A stretch of 64,000 nt of DNA from Campylobacter peloridis LMG 23910 (GTDB lineage: Bacteria; Campylobacterota; Campylobacteria; Campylobacterales; Campylobacteraceae). Position 1 is the stretch's first letter, and each line of letters opens with the position of its first letter. The notes below the pieces were generated by a model. It searched no databases. It saw nothing but the letters and a program-made list of their open reading frames with translations, and had not been told where the DNA came from. Below, piece after piece: positions 49,546-59,023 of this stretch. Position numbers and translations under genes: made by a program. The stretch lies in contig NZ_CP007766.1 of NCBI RefSeq assembly GCF_000816785.1, positions 496,001 to 560,000 on the forward strand, in the 5' to 3' direction.

Positions 49546-50819
49546 ATTGCTTTAAAACTTTCATAGGCTGCTTGGATTGTTTTGTCGATAATTTTTTTAT
49601 CCATACTTTCACAAATAAAACCAGTTTCAAATTGAGATGGGGCTAAATATATGCCTTTGCTAAGCATTTGTGCGTGGAATTTAGCAAATAATTTTGTATT
49701 TGATTTTAAGGCATCTTGATAGTTATAAACAGGATTTTCGCAAAAGAAAAAGCCAAACATAGAGCCAATATAATTTACCTCTAATGCAATATTACACTCA
49801 TTTGCAGCTTCTTTAAAACCTTGCATGAGTCTTTTAGCTAATTTTTCTAATTTTTCATACAAACCTTCATAATTTCTTGCTTTTTTTAAACTAGCATAAC
49901 CAGCTGCCATAGCAAGTGGGTTGCCACTTAATGTTCCTGCTTGATATACTCCTCCTAGTGGGCTTAGCAAATCCATGATTTCAGCTCTTGCGGCAAATGC
50001 AGCAGCTGGCATACCACCTCCTATAACCTTGCCAAAAGTGACTATGTCAGCTTTAATATGGTTAATTCCATATGAACCCAAATAAGAAGCCCTAAACCCA
50101 CTCATTACTTCATCAAAAATTAAAAGAATTTGATTTTCATCGCAGATTTTTCTCAATTCTTGTAAGAATTCTATTTTTGCAGGAACTAATCCCATATTTC
50201 CTGCTATTGGCTCTATGATAATACAAGCTATATTATCATCATTGGCGATTAAATTTTTAACACTATCTATATCGTTGTAGATTGCAACTAAAGTATTTTT
50301 AGCCACATCTTGTAATACACCTAAAGAGCTTGGAGTATTAAAAGTAGCTGCACCACTTCCTGCACTAACTAACAAAGAATCAGAGTGCCCATGATAACAA
50401 CCTTCAAATTTGATAATTTTATCTTTTTTACTAAAACCTCTTGCAAGACGAATAGCACTCATAGTAGCTTCTGTTCCACTGCTTACGAAACGAATCTTAT
50501 CTAGATGTGGCCAATCTTTTAATATGAATTTAGCTAATTTTGTTTCTGCTAAAGTTGGTGCACCAAAGCTAGATCCATGTTCTAAAGCTTTTTTACAAGC
50601 TTTTTCAATATCTTCATCGCAGTGCCCAAAAAGCAAAGGACCCCAGCTTTGAACATAATCTATATAAACATTATTTTCTATATCGCTTATATATGCACCT
50701 TTACCACTTTGTATAAATAAAGGATTGCTTCCAACGCTTGCAAAAGCACGCACAGGTGAATCCACTCCACCTGCTATAAATTCACAAGCTTCTTCAAAGG
50801 CTTTTTTGTTATTTTTCAT
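49542..50819 (-). CDS. hemL: Glutamate-1-semialdehyde 2,1-aminomutase
   Basis: PLP enzyme that makes 5-aminolevulinate in the C5 haem pathway. The 425 residues show [25 protein letters not shown] and the PLP Lys in [15 protein letters not shown]. It overlaps the cytochrome gene stop by 1 nt and atpZ by 4 nt. Pairing with a c-type cytochrome gene is thematically apt but may be chance. Confidence 0.97.
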   Translation of the reverse strand: MKNNKKAFEEACEFIAGGVDSPVRAFASVGSNPLFIQSGKGAYISDIENNVYIDYVQSWGPLLFGHCDEDIEKACKKALEHGSSFGAPTLAETKLAKFILKDWPHLDKIRFVSSGTEATMSAIRLARGFSKKDKIIKFEGCYHGHSDSLLVSAGSGAATFNTPSSLGVLQDVAKNTLVAIYNDIDSVKNLIANDDNIACIIIEPIAGNMGLVPAKIEFLQELRKICDENQILLIFDEVMSGFRASYLGSYGINHIKADIVTFGKVIGGGMPAAAFAARAEIMDLLSPLGGVYQAGTLSGNPLAMAAGYASLKKARNYEGLYEKLEKLAKRLMQGFKEAANECNIALEVNYIGSMFGFFFCENPVYNYQDALKSNTKLFAKFHAQMLSKGIYLAPSQFETGFICESMDKKIIDKTIQAAYESFKAI

Positions 50820-51160
50820 TATTTCTCCTTTTTGGTTGTTTTTAAATAATTATAAAGTGATTTAATTTCTTGTTCAGTTAAAGAATATGTTGGCATAATA
50901 CTTTTTGATTCTTGAGGCTGGTTTAAGATATTCTTAAAACGCGTATAGTCTATATTTTTTATGTTTGGAACCACAAAAGGTATTTTTTCACCATTTTTAG
51001 TATAATAACCCAATATTTGTTTATTACCATCTCCATGGCATTTTGCACAACTAATACCTCTTGGATTTTGATAAAGGGATTCTTGATATTCTTTAGGGGA
51101 TATAAAATCTGCAGCCCAAATACTATAAAATAGAAATAATAAAAAAAATATTATTTTCAT
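50819..51160 (-). CDS. Periplasmic monohaem cytochrome c
   Basis: 113 residues with a signal peptide (about 1-17, ending IWA-AD), one haem site CAKCH (C38, C41, H42) and a likely axial Met in SIMPTYSL near residue 88. This is a small class I cytochrome; the redox partners are unknown. It heads the long minus-strand operon that runs to the FlhB-C-like gene. Confidence 0.9.
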   Translation of the reverse strand: MKIIFFLLFLFYSIWAADFISPKEYQESLYQNPRGISCAKCHGDGNKQILGYYTKNGEKIPFVVPNIKNIDYTRFKNILNQPQESKSIMPTYSLTEQEIKSLYNYLKTTKKEK

Positions 51161-51191
51161 TTAACACCTTTAACAAAAAAGAAGTTTTGTT

Positions 51192-51201
51192 ATGATACAA
51201 T
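51192..51201. promoter_or_regulatory. Overlapping divergent -10 elements between the cytochrome gene and folD
   Basis: On the plus strand TGATACAAT (hexamer 51196-51201) precedes folD by about 40 nt. On the minus strand TATCAT (51192-51197) precedes the cytochrome gene. The two overlap, so the promoters would compete. Confidence 0.35.
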
Positions 51202-51240
51202 TTTTTAAATTAAAAAAGCTATAAAATCTCAAGGAATAAA

Positions 51241-52089
51241 ATGACACTTTTAAATGGTAAGCAGTTAAGTGATGAAATTAAGTTAGCTTTAAAAAGCGAA
51301 GTATTAGAGCTTAATAAAAACAGAATAGAACCTTGCTTGGCTGTGATTTTAGTGGGTGAAGATCCTGCTAGTGCAACCTATGTGGCTTCTAAAGCAAGAG
51401 CTTGTGAGCAATGTGGAATTAAATCTTTAGTTTATAAATTAGATAAAAATACCACACAAAATGAGCTGTTAGCTTTGATTAATACATTAAATCATGATGA
51501 TAGCGTGGATGGAATCTTGGTTCAGCTTCCATTGCCAGTGCATATTAATAAAGATATAATCTTAGAAAGCATTAATTTTAATAAAGATGTTGATGGTTTT
51601 CATCCATTTAATGTGGGTAATTTAAATTTAAACCTCAAAGGAGGATTTATACCATGTACTCCTTTGGGAGTTTTAAGAATTTTGCAACATTATAATATAC
51701 CATTAGAAGGTAAAGATGTTGTGGTAATAGGTGCTTCTAATATCGTGGGAAGGCCTATGGCTACACTTTTGTTAAATGCTAATGCAAGTGTAAGTGTATG
51801 CCATATATACACTAAAGATTTAAAAACTTATACGAAAAATGCAGATATTATTATAGTTGCAGCAGGTTGTGTAAATCTTTTAAAAGAAGATATGGTAAAA
51901 GATGGGGTAATTGTAGTAGATGTTGGCATAAACAGAGTAGATGGGAAAATAGTTGGTGATGTAGATTTTGAAAATGTAAGTAAAAAAGCTAGCTATATTA
52001 CTCCTGTTCCTGGTGGAGTTGGCCCTATGACTATTGCAATGCTTTTGGAGAACACGATTAAATCAGCTAAAAATAGGATAAAAAAATGA
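51241..52089 (+). CDS. folD: Methylenetetrahydrofolate dehydrogenase/cyclohydrolase
   Basis: Interconverts 5,10-methylene-, methenyl- and 10-formyl-tetrahydrofolate. The 282 residues contain YVASKARACEQCGI with the catalytic Lys, DGILVQLPLP, the GASNIVGRPMA NADP loop and PVPGGVGPMTIAML. A CTCAAGGAATAAA site precedes the ATG. The end overlaps lepB by 4 nt. Confidence 0.97.
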   Translation: MTLLNGKQLSDEIKLALKSEVLELNKNRIEPCLAVILVGEDPASATYVASKARACEQCGIKSLVYKLDKNTTQNELLALINTLNHDDSVDGILVQLPLPVHINKDIILESINFNKDVDGFHPFNVGNLNLNLKGGFIPCTPLGVLRILQHYNIPLEGKDVVVIGASNIVGRPMATLLLNANASVSVCHIYTKDLKTYTKNADIIIVAAGCVNLLKEDMVKDGVIVVDVGINRVDGKIVGDVDFENVSKKASYITPVPGGVGPMTIAMLLENTIKSAKNRIKK

Positions 52090-52934
52090 ATTTTTTGAAA
52101 AAAATTTATAAATTTACTCAATCTTGGACTGGAACATTAGTTGTAGTATTATTGATAATATTTTTCTTTATACAGGCTTTTACCATACCAAGTGGTTCTA
52201 TGAAAAATACTTTATTGGTAGGGGATTTTTTATTTGTAAAAAAATTTTCTTATGGTATTCCAACTCCTCATATTCCATGGATAGAAATACCAATCTTACC
52301 TGATTTTAATAAAAATGGACATTTAATTAGCGCAAAAGGTCCAGAAAGAGGAGATATAGTAGTTTTTAGATACCCTCATGAACCAAAAATTCATTATGTA
52401 AAAAGATGTGTAGCAAAAGGCGGGGATGAGGTGATTTTTGCTAATAAAACTTTATATGTGCGTATGATTGAGGGTGATGAGTATATGAAAGATTATTATC
52501 CTAACAAAACAAAGATTATAGGCGGAAGACTTTTTGTTAAAGAGCCTTATTTGGAAAAAGGAATTCATTATGATTCTAGGGTAGATATAGATAGTGTAAT
52601 ATTTCGTTATTTAAATTTAAGACAATTTGCAATGCAACCAGAATCTTTTAAGGAGCTAGGGGATAATAATATTTATGGATTTAATGCATATTATTATAAG
52701 GTTCCTGAAAATGAATATTTTATGATGGGTGATAATCGTGATCATTCTAGCGATAGTAGATTTTGGGGTAGTGTAGATTATAAATATATAGTAGGACAGC
52801 CTTGGTTTATATATTTTTCATGGGATGAAAATAAAAAAGTAAGATGGGAAAGAATAGGGCGTTTAGTTGAAACAGTTGAAAAAGATGAACGCTTTATTCA
52901 TCATAATGAAAGCGATATAGAGGCTTTAGAATAA
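52086..52934 (+). CDS. lepB: Signal peptidase I
   Basis: Cleaves signal peptides of exported proteins. The 282 residues have one N-terminal span (about 17-35), the catalytic Ser in PSGSMKNTL (about 39), the catalytic Lys in YVKRCVAKGGD, and the box GDNRDHSSDSRFWG near the C-terminus. It is coupled to folD by a 4-nt overlap, as in C. jejuni. Confidence 0.96.
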   Translation: MNFLKKIYKFTQSWTGTLVVVLLIIFFFIQAFTIPSGSMKNTLLVGDFLFVKKFSYGIPTPHIPWIEIPILPDFNKNGHLISAKGPERGDIVVFRYPHEPKIHYVKRCVAKGGDEVIFANKTLYVRMIEGDEYMKDYYPNKTKIIGGRLFVKEPYLEKGIHYDSRVDIDSVIFRYLNLRQFAMQPESFKELGDNNIYGFNAYYYKVPENEYFMMGDNRDHSSDSRFWGSVDYKYIVGQPWFIYFSWDENKKVRWERIGRLVETVEKDERFIHHNESDIEALE

Positions 52935-52962
52935 TTACCCAAAGAAACAAGTAGTTTGTTTT

Positions 52963-52992
52963 TTGTGTAGAAAATGTATAGTTTCTACACAA
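52963..52992. other. 11-bp inverted repeat after lepB
   Basis: TTGTGTAGAAA (52963-52973) and its exact complement (52982-52992) flank an 8-base loop. It is followed by TTTCTT rather than a clean T-run. It could be the lepB terminator or an operator upstream of aspB (ATG 100 nt downstream). The rest of the 158-base gap shows only AT-rich promoter-like sequence. Confidence 0.6.
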
Positions 52993-53092
52993 TTTCTTAA
53001 AAATAATTTTTCTTATATTTATTCGTATATTTTTTTAAGCTCCAAGTTGTAACAATTAACAAAAATAAAAACAGCATATAAAAGGATAAAAA

Positions 53093-54259
53093 ATGTTAAG
53101 TCAAAGATCTCAGAATTTAGGGGAATCCTTAACTTTGGTTATGACTGATATTGCTAAAAATTTAAAAGCAAATGGAGAAAAAGTTATTAGTTTTTCAGCA
53201 GGTGAGCCTGATTTTGATACTCCAGAAGTTATCAAAAAAGCAGCTATTGAAGCGATTGAAAAAGGTTGTGGTGCTTATACGCCAGTTATTGGTATAAAAG
53301 AAGTTGTTGAAGCAATACAATACAAATTTAAAAAAGATAACAATCTTGATTATAAGATAAGCGAAATCATTACCAATGTAGGAGCTAAGCATTCTTTATT
53401 CATGGCTATTGAATGCCTTGTTGAGGAGGGTGATGAGGTCATCATTCCTAGCCCTTATTGGGTAAGTTATCCTGAAATGGTAAAATTTGCAGGTGCTACT
53501 CCAGTATTTATAGAAGGTGAAGCAAAAAATGGTTTTAAAATAACTCCAGAACAATTAAAACAAGCAATTACTCCAAAAACAAAAGTTTTAATGTTTAACT
53601 CCCCATCAAATCCTACAGGAGCTATATACTCTAAAGAAGAAATAACTGCTTTAGCTAAGGTTTTAGAAGGAACAAAAATCATTGTTTTAAGTGATGAAAT
53701 TTATGAAAAATTAGTTTATGATGGCGAATTTTGTGCTTTTGCACAAGTTAGTGAAGATGCTTTAAATAGAACGGTAAGTATTAATGGACTTAGCAAATGC
53801 GGGGCTATGCCAGGATGGCGTTTTGGTTATATGGCTAGCAAAATAAATGAATTTAACAATGCTGTAAAAAAACTTCAAGGGCAAAGTACATCTAATATTT
53901 GTTCTATTGTTCAATACGCAGCTTTACCAGCTTTACTTGGTAAAGCAGATGGCGATATTGAAATGATGAGACAAGCATTTTTAAAACGCAGAGAATTAGC
54001 ATGTGAAATTTTAGCTAAAAGTGAAAAATTGAAATTAGAACAACTTCCGCAAGGAGCTTTTTATTTATTTATTTCTTGTAAAGAAGTTGATAATGATTCT
54101 ATGAGATTTTGTAAAAGATTATTGCAAGAGCAAAAAGTAGCTTTAGTTCCTGGTGTTGGTTTTGGTATGGAAGGCTATTTTAGACTTTCTTATGCAACTA
54201 ATGAAAAAGATATAATTGAAGGTTGTGAAAAAATTGTTGATTTTGTAAAAAATTATTAA
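53093..54259 (+). CDS. aspB: Aspartate aminotransferase (class I PLP enzyme)
   Basis: 388 residues, class I aminotransferase. Seen are the FSAGEPDFDTP N-terminus, NSPSNPTGAIYS, SDEIYEKL, the PLP Lys in NGLSKCGAMPGWRFGY and the C-terminal Arg in FRLSYAT that binds the substrate carboxylate. It links oxaloacetate and aspartate, an entry route for amino acid carbon in Campylobacter. It is monocistronic, ended by a hairpin. Confidence 0.93.
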   Translation: MLSQRSQNLGESLTLVMTDIAKNLKANGEKVISFSAGEPDFDTPEVIKKAAIEAIEKGCGAYTPVIGIKEVVEAIQYKFKKDNNLDYKISEIITNVGAKHSLFMAIECLVEEGDEVIIPSPYWVSYPEMVKFAGATPVFIEGEAKNGFKITPEQLKQAITPKTKVLMFNSPSNPTGAIYSKEEITALAKVLEGTKIIVLSDEIYEKLVYDGEFCAFAQVSEDALNRTVSINGLSKCGAMPGWRFGYMASKINEFNNAVKKLQGQSTSNICSIVQYAALPALLGKADGDIEMMRQAFLKRRELACEILAKSEKLKLEQLPQGAFYLFISCKEVDNDSMRFCKRLLQEQKVALVPGVGFGMEGYFRLSYATNEKDIIEGCEKIVDFVKNY

Positions 54260-54265
54260 TTTCTC

Positions 54266-54292
54266 AAGCCTGTTAAAAGCAGGCTTTTCTTT
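54266..54292 (+). terminator. Intrinsic terminator after aspB
   Basis: Stem AAGCCTG (54266-54272) with CAGGCTT (54280-54286), 7-base loop, followed by TTCTTT. It lies 6 nt after the aspB stop. Confidence 0.88.
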
Positions 54293-54348
54293 CAAAAAAC
54301 TTATAAGCAAGTCTTTGGTATGATTATATAAAAAATGTAGGAAAAATA

Positions 54349-55467
54349 ATGGAATTTGAAGTTCAATATAAAAGTGCAAATGCCAGAGCTTGCCGTATAA
54401 AAACTACACATAGTGAAATTTTAACCCCTATTTTTATGCCTGTTGGAACTTTGGCTGCGATTAAAAGTTTAGATGCTATAGATATGAGTGAAATTTTAAA
54501 TGCAAAAATTATTTTAGCAAATACTTATCATTTATATTTAAGGCCAGGTTCTAAGGTGATTAAACAAATGGGAGGTTTGCATGGTTTTAGTAAATTTGAA
54601 GGCTCTTTTTTAACAGATAGTGGAGGTTTTCAAGCTTTTTCATTAAGTAAAAATTCAAAACCTGATGAGTGTGGGATTAAATTTAAAAGTCACATTGATG
54701 GAAGTTTGCATTATTTTACCCCTCAAAATGTTTTAGATGCTCAATATGATTTTAATTCAGATATTATGATGATTTTAGATGATTTAGTAGCTTTACCAGC
54801 AAGCAAAGAAAGAATAGAGTTGTCTTTAAAACGCACTATAAAATGGGCAAAAGAAGCTATTGATTATCACAAAATAAAGCAAAATCAAGGTATTGGTATA
54901 GGGCAAAATATTTTTGGTATTATCCAAGGTGGGACTGATTTTGAAGCTAGAAAAATTTGCTCTGAGGCTCTTTGTGAAATGGAATTTGATGGTTTAGCTA
55001 TAGGTGGTTTGAGCGTAGGAGAAGAAAACAAGGCTATGTATGATACGGTTGAAGCTATGATGCCATATGTGGATGAAAATCGTCCTAGGTATTTAATGGG
55101 GGTTGGGACTCCTGAGGATTTGGTTGAAAATGTCTCAAGAGGAGTGGATATGTTTGATTGCGTGATGCCAACAAGAAATGCAAGAAATGGAACTTTATTT
55201 ACAAGTTTTGGTAAATTTAATATTAAAAAAGCAGAATTTATTACAGATCATACCCCAATAGATCCAAAGTGTTCATGTTATACATGTAGAAATTTTTCAA
55301 GAGCTTATTTAAATCATTTATTTAAAGCCAAGGAACTGACTTTTTTTAGGCTTGCAAGTTTGCATAATTTACATTATTATTTAAATTTAGTCAAGCAAAT
55401 GAGAGAAGCAATTATAAAAAATGAATTTGAAAATTTTAAAAAAGAATTTTATAGGCAAAGAAGTTAG
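54349..55467 (+). CDS. tgt: tRNA-guanine transglycosylase
   Basis: Exchanges G34 for preQ1 in tRNAs with GUN anticodons, leading to queuosine. The 372 residues show the catalytic Asp block [19 protein letters not shown], the second Asp in [14 protein letters not shown], and the zinc site [17 protein letters not shown] near residue 305. It is read alone, with a convergent tRNA gene 10 nt after its stop. Confidence 0.97.
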   Translation: MEFEVQYKSANARACRIKTTHSEILTPIFMPVGTLAAIKSLDAIDMSEILNAKIILANTYHLYLRPGSKVIKQMGGLHGFSKFEGSFLTDSGGFQAFSLSKNSKPDECGIKFKSHIDGSLHYFTPQNVLDAQYDFNSDIMMILDDLVALPASKERIELSLKRTIKWAKEAIDYHKIKQNQGIGIGQNIFGIIQGGTDFEARKICSEALCEMEFDGLAIGGLSVGEENKAMYDTVEAMMPYVDENRPRYLMGVGTPEDLVENVSRGVDMFDCVMPTRNARNGTLFTSFGKFNIKKAEFITDHTPIDPKCSCYTCRNFSRAYLNHLFKAKELTFFRLASLHNLHYYLNLVKQMREAIIKNEFENFKKEFYRQRS

Positions 55468-55476
55468 TTTAAAAAA

Positions 55477-55553
55477 TGGTACGCCCAAGAGGATTCGAAC
55501 CTCTGACCTTTTGAACCGCAATCAAATGCTCTATCCAGCTGAGCTATGGGCGC
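55477..55553 (-). tRNA. tRNA-Arg, anticodon GCG
   Basis: 77-nt cloverleaf with the CCA end encoded. The acceptor stem pairs GCGCCCA with TGGGCGT (a G-U at the top); the D arm (GCTC...GAGC), anticodon stem (TTTGA/TCAAA) and T arm (AGAGG-TTCGAAT-CCTCT) are intact. The anticodon loop TTGCGGT gives GCG (complement of 55517-55519), which reads CGC and CGU as Arg. Confidence 0.95.
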
Positions 55554-55633
55554 AAATTAAAGTAGGAATTCTATCAAAAAAATCTTAAAATTAGCAAAAA
55601 TGCATATTTTATAGAATTTTTACATTTTTATGC

Positions 55634-55639
55634 TAATCT
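55634..55639 (+). promoter_or_regulatory. Candidate -10 of the pycA operon
   Basis: TGCTAATCT (hexamer TAATCT, 55634-55639) lies about 30 nt before pycA, with TAAGGC as ribosome site. The 117-base gap upstream otherwise holds only AT-rich sequence. Confidence 0.4.
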
Positions 55640-55670
55640 TCTTTAAATAATTTAGCTTAAGGCAAAATAT

Positions 55671-57113
55671 ATGATGATACATAAAATTTTAATAGCAAAT
55701 AGAGGTGAAATAGCTGTAAGGGTAATACGCGCATGTAGAGACTTGCATATTAAAAGCGTAGCTGTTTATACTGAACCTGATTATGAGTGTTTACATGTAA
55801 AAGTTGCTGATGAGGCTTATAGAATAGGAACTGATGCAATAAGAGGATATTTAGATGCTAAAAGAATAGTAGAAATTGCTAAAGCTTGTGGGGCAGATGC
55901 TATACACCCTGGATATGGATTTTTGAGTGAAAATTATGAGTTTGCAAAAGAATGTGAAGAAGCAGGGATTATCTTTATAGGACCAAAATCTGATGTTATC
56001 CGTAAAATGGGAAATAAAAACATAGCAAGATATTTAATGAAAAAAAATGGAATTCCTGTGGTTCCAGGTACTGAAAAGCTTAATCATTGCACTTTAGAAG
56101 AAATAAAACTTCAGGCATTAAAAATAGGCTATCCTGTGATTTTAAAAGCTAGTGGCGGCGGTGGCGGTAGAGGTATACGCGTGGTGCACAAAGAGGAAGA
56201 TTTGGAAAAATCTTTTGAAGCTTGCAAAAGAGAAGCACTTAGTTTTTTTAAAAACGATGAAGTTTTTATGGAAAAATATGTTATTAATCCAAGGCATATT
56301 GAATTTCAAATTTTAGCAGATAATTACGGAAATATTATACACCTTTGTGAAAGAGATTGCTCTATCCAAAGAAGACATCAAAAAATCATTGAAATAGCAC
56401 CTTGTCCAAGTATTTCTGAAAAATTAAGAAAAACTATAGGAGTTACCGCTGTTGCTGCTGCAAAAGCTGTGGGTTATACTAATGTTGGAACGGTTGAATT
56501 TTTGCTTGATGATTATAATAGATTTTATTTTATGGAGATGAATACAAGAATTCAAGTAGAACATCCAATAACAGAAGAAATTACAGGAATTGATCTTATC
56601 ACAAGACAAATTCGTATAGCAAATGGAGAAATTTTAGATTTGGAGCAAAGTGATATTAAGCCAAGAGGCTTTGCTATAGAAGCTAGAATTACAGCAGAAA
56701 ATGTATGGAAAAATTTTATTCCAAGTCCTGGAAAAATTACAGAATATTTTCCAGCTTTAGGACCTTCTGTAAGAGTGGATAGCCATTTGTATAAAGATTA
56801 TACAGTTCCTCCATATTATGATTCTTTACTTGCAAAATTAATTGTCAAAGGTTCAAGTTATGATAGTGCAGTAAATAGACTTGAAAGAGCTTTAAAAGAA
56901 TTTGTAATTGATGACATTAGAACGACTGTGCCGTTTTTGATTGCAATTACTAAAATAAGAGAATTTAGAAGAGGGTATTTTGATACTTCATTTATAGAAA
57001 CGCACATGGAAGAGCTTTTGGAAAAAACAGAAGATAGGCATCAAGAAAACAAAGAAGAAGTAATTGCTGCTATAGCTGCAGCATTGCAAAAAATCAAAGA
57101 AAGTAGAGAGTAA
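55671..57113 (+). CDS. pycA: Pyruvate carboxylase subunit A (biotin carboxylase)
   Basis: ATP-dependent carboxylation of biotin on the partner subunit, feeding oxaloacetate synthesis. The 480 residues show the biotin carboxylase blocks NRGEIAVRVIRACRD, HPGYGFLSEN, the glycine-rich ATP loop KASGGGGGRGIR, and EMNTRIQVEH. The length, with a C-terminal extension of about 30 residues, and the synteny with the next genes match C. jejuni PycA (Cj1037c) rather than the shorter AccC. Subunit B is not here. Confidence 0.87.
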   Translation: MMIHKILIANRGEIAVRVIRACRDLHIKSVAVYTEPDYECLHVKVADEAYRIGTDAIRGYLDAKRIVEIAKACGADAIHPGYGFLSENYEFAKECEEAGIIFIGPKSDVIRKMGNKNIARYLMKKNGIPVVPGTEKLNHCTLEEIKLQALKIGYPVILKASGGGGGRGIRVVHKEEDLEKSFEACKREALSFFKNDEVFMEKYVINPRHIEFQILADNYGNIIHLCERDCSIQRRHQKIIEIAPCPSISEKLRKTIGVTAVAAAKAVGYTNVGTVEFLLDDYNRFYFMEMNTRIQVEHPITEEITGIDLITRQIRIANGEILDLEQSDIKPRGFAIEARITAENVWKNFIPSPGKITEYFPALGPSVRVDSHLYKDYTVPPYYDSLLAKLIVKGSSYDSAVNRLERALKEFVIDDIRTTVPFLIAITKIREFRRGYFDTSFIETHMEELLEKTEDRHQENKEEVIAAIAAALQKIKESRE

Positions 57114-57376
57114 TGAGTTTTTTAGATGAGTTAAAAGACATAAAAAAAGAGCTTCAAAAAGAGCAAGCTATAAATAAAAAAAATAAAATTAAATCAAGTA
57201 AGAGCGGAGTTAGTTTTAAAAATAGTAGGTTAGAATCTATACAAGATGAATTAACTATACAAAATGAAAGCAAGAAGCAAGAGCAAGAATTTGAAAATAT
57301 TTTTTTAAAAGAAGAACGACTTGCAAATGAATTTATGGAATTTGTTAAAAATAGTGATATTAAAAAACTCAAATGA
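57113..57376 (+). CDS. Small charged coiled-coil protein (Cj1036c-like)
   Basis: 87 residues, over 40 percent Lys/Glu/Asp/Arg, predicted to be mostly helical, no membrane span and no known motif. It overlaps the pycA stop as TAATG and the transferase gene by 4 nt, so it is surely translated in this operon. C. jejuni has a hypothetical gene at the same point. Function unknown. Confidence 0.75.
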   Translation: MSFLDELKDIKKELQKEQAINKKNKIKSSKSGVSFKNSRLESIQDELTIQNESKKQEQEFENIFLKEERLANEFMEFVKNSDIKKLK

Positions 57377-58089
57377 ATATTATAGGTTTTTGTACTTTAG
57401 AGGAAGAATGTCCTTATCTTGAAAATAAATTTTGTAGAAATGAATATAACTATATATCTTTCATTACCAAATCTCAAAATCAAGAGTTAGTTTCTAGAGG
57501 TTGGAGGCGTTTTGGTTCGTATTTTTCAAGACCAGTGTGTAATGATTGTAATGAATGTCAAAATTTAAGAATTTTAGTTGAAAATTTCCGTTTTAGTAAA
57601 AGTTATCGTAGGGTTTTAAAAAAAAATACTGCAACTAAGATTATTCTACAAAAACCATCTTTAAGTGATGAGCATTTATTGCTTTATGAAAAATATCATT
57701 ATCATCAAAAAAACAAAAGAAATTGGAAAATATATGATTTAAATTTTAGAAAATATTATAATCTTTATATAGATAATGCTAGAAATTTTGGCTATGAGCT
57801 AGATTTTTATATTGATAATAAATTAGTTTGTGTTGATTTGATTGATATTTTAGAAGATGGAATTTCTAGTATTTATTGTTTTTATGATCCAGATTTTTCT
57901 CACTTGAGTCTTGGAAAGTATTCTCTTTTAACTGAAATTAAACTTGCTCAAATTAAAAAATTAAAATATATATATTTAGGATATTTTGTAAAAGGGTGTC
58001 AATCTTTATCTTATAAAGCCGATTATAGTCCAAATGAAATTTTAAAATACACTAGTGCTTTAAATGAAGAAGCATTTTTGTGGAGTTAG
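57373..58089 (+). CDS. Aminoacyl-tRNA-protein transferase (Bpt/ATE family)
   Basis: 238 residues. The N-terminal ATE domain has its cysteines ([26 protein letters not shown]) and the C-terminal GNAT-like domain has [11 protein letters not shown] and [10 protein letters not shown] followed by [18 protein letters not shown]. Bacterial Bpt enzymes add Leu to N-terminal Asp/Glu and mark proteins for ClpAP; eukaryotic ATE1 adds Arg. Residue specificity here is inferred from the bacterial family. It overlaps the small upstream gene by 4 nt and precedes a J-domain gene. Confidence 0.88.
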   Translation: MNIIGFCTLEEECPYLENKFCRNEYNYISFITKSQNQELVSRGWRRFGSYFSRPVCNDCNECQNLRILVENFRFSKSYRRVLKKNTATKIILQKPSLSDEHLLLYEKYHYHQKNKRNWKIYDLNFRKYYNLYIDNARNFGYELDFYIDNKLVCVDLIDILEDGISSIYCFYDPDFSHLSLGKYSLLTEIKLAQIKKLKYIYLGYFVKGCQSLSYKADYSPNEILKYTSALNEEAFLWS

Positions 58090-58107
58090 TTTTATAGAGA
58101 GGATTTT

Positions 58108-58914
58108 ATGCAGGTAGTTCAAACTTTAGAATCAGTTAGTGTTAATACAGATGATTTTTTAATGTTTAAATATTTTCAAGATCTTATCCGTAAAAATTTT
58201 TCAAAAGTTATAGGAAATAAAAACAAAACCTTATCTTTTTTTGTTGAAAATGAAATTCCTCAAAGAAGGTATTTTTTAAAACTTGTTAATCATAAATATA
58301 AAAAAGATACGGGAAATCAAATTGATAATCTTGCATTTGCTCACTATAAAACATTTAAGCTTAATTTAGCACAAGCTAATACTTTAAAACCGGTTATTTT
58401 TGCTAAAATAGGTTTTGCACAAAGAAATATTTTAATTACATTAAGCTCTAACGAAAAACTTTTTGCTGTTTATTTAGAGCAGTATTTTAAAGATCATAAG
58501 AGCTCTTATGATGAAAAAAATTGTATTTTTTCTGTAGAATATAAAGACGATAATACTCTAAATTTATTAGAAATACTAGCTAGTGTTAATGAGCATTTAA
58601 AGTATTGTATAGACTTTACCATTAATGAAAGTCAGCTTTTAGAATTTAGAAATAAAATGAAAAACAAAGCTAGTACTAATTGGAAATTTAATGCTCTTGC
58701 TAAGCTTTTTGAAAATTATTTTCAAACTTTAGGATGTAATAGCAACGATGAATTTGCTACTATTAGACAAAATTATTTAAATTTAGTAAAGATTTATCAT
58801 CCTGATCGCCACCAAGGTAAAAGCAAAATTGAACAAGCTTATTGTCGTGAAGAATTTGAAAAAATTCAACTTGCATATGAAAGCTTGAAATCTTTATATA
58901 AAAATAATACTTGA
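58108..58914 (+). CDS. Protein with C-terminal J domain
   Basis: 268 residues. The last 70 form a J domain with the HPD tripeptide (VKIYHPDRHQGKSK). The first 190 residues match no family I know; they are soluble, mixed helix and strand. As a J protein it should deliver clients to DnaK. C. jejuni has a DnaJ-like gene (Cj1034c) at the same place. Being encoded with an N-end-rule transferase hints at protein quality control, which is inference. Confidence 0.82.
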   Translation: MQVVQTLESVSVNTDDFLMFKYFQDLIRKNFSKVIGNKNKTLSFFVENEIPQRRYFLKLVNHKYKKDTGNQIDNLAFAHYKTFKLNLAQANTLKPVIFAKIGFAQRNILITLSSNEKLFAVYLEQYFKDHKSSYDEKNCIFSVEYKDDNTLNLLEILASVNEHLKYCIDFTINESQLLEFRNKMKNKASTNWKFNALAKLFENYFQTLGCNSNDEFATIRQNYLNLVKIYHPDRHQGKSKIEQAYCREEFEKIQLAYESLKSLYKNNT

Positions 58915-59023
58915 TATTTTAAGTGCATAGCAAGATAAATTGATAATCTAAATACACAAAATAACATCATTTTAAGTTGTAATTTATTAAAATTAATCTT
59001 TTATATATATTTTTGGGAAAAAA

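Noticed and set aside
53195-53392. Minus-strand open frames under aspB and other genes
   Set aside because: These are shadows of well-supported genes with family motifs on the other strand.
55567-55618. AATTCTAT/ATAGAATT inverted repeat upstream of pycA
   Set aside because: Arms are only 8 bp and the spacer is 36 bp in very AT-rich DNA; chance is likely.
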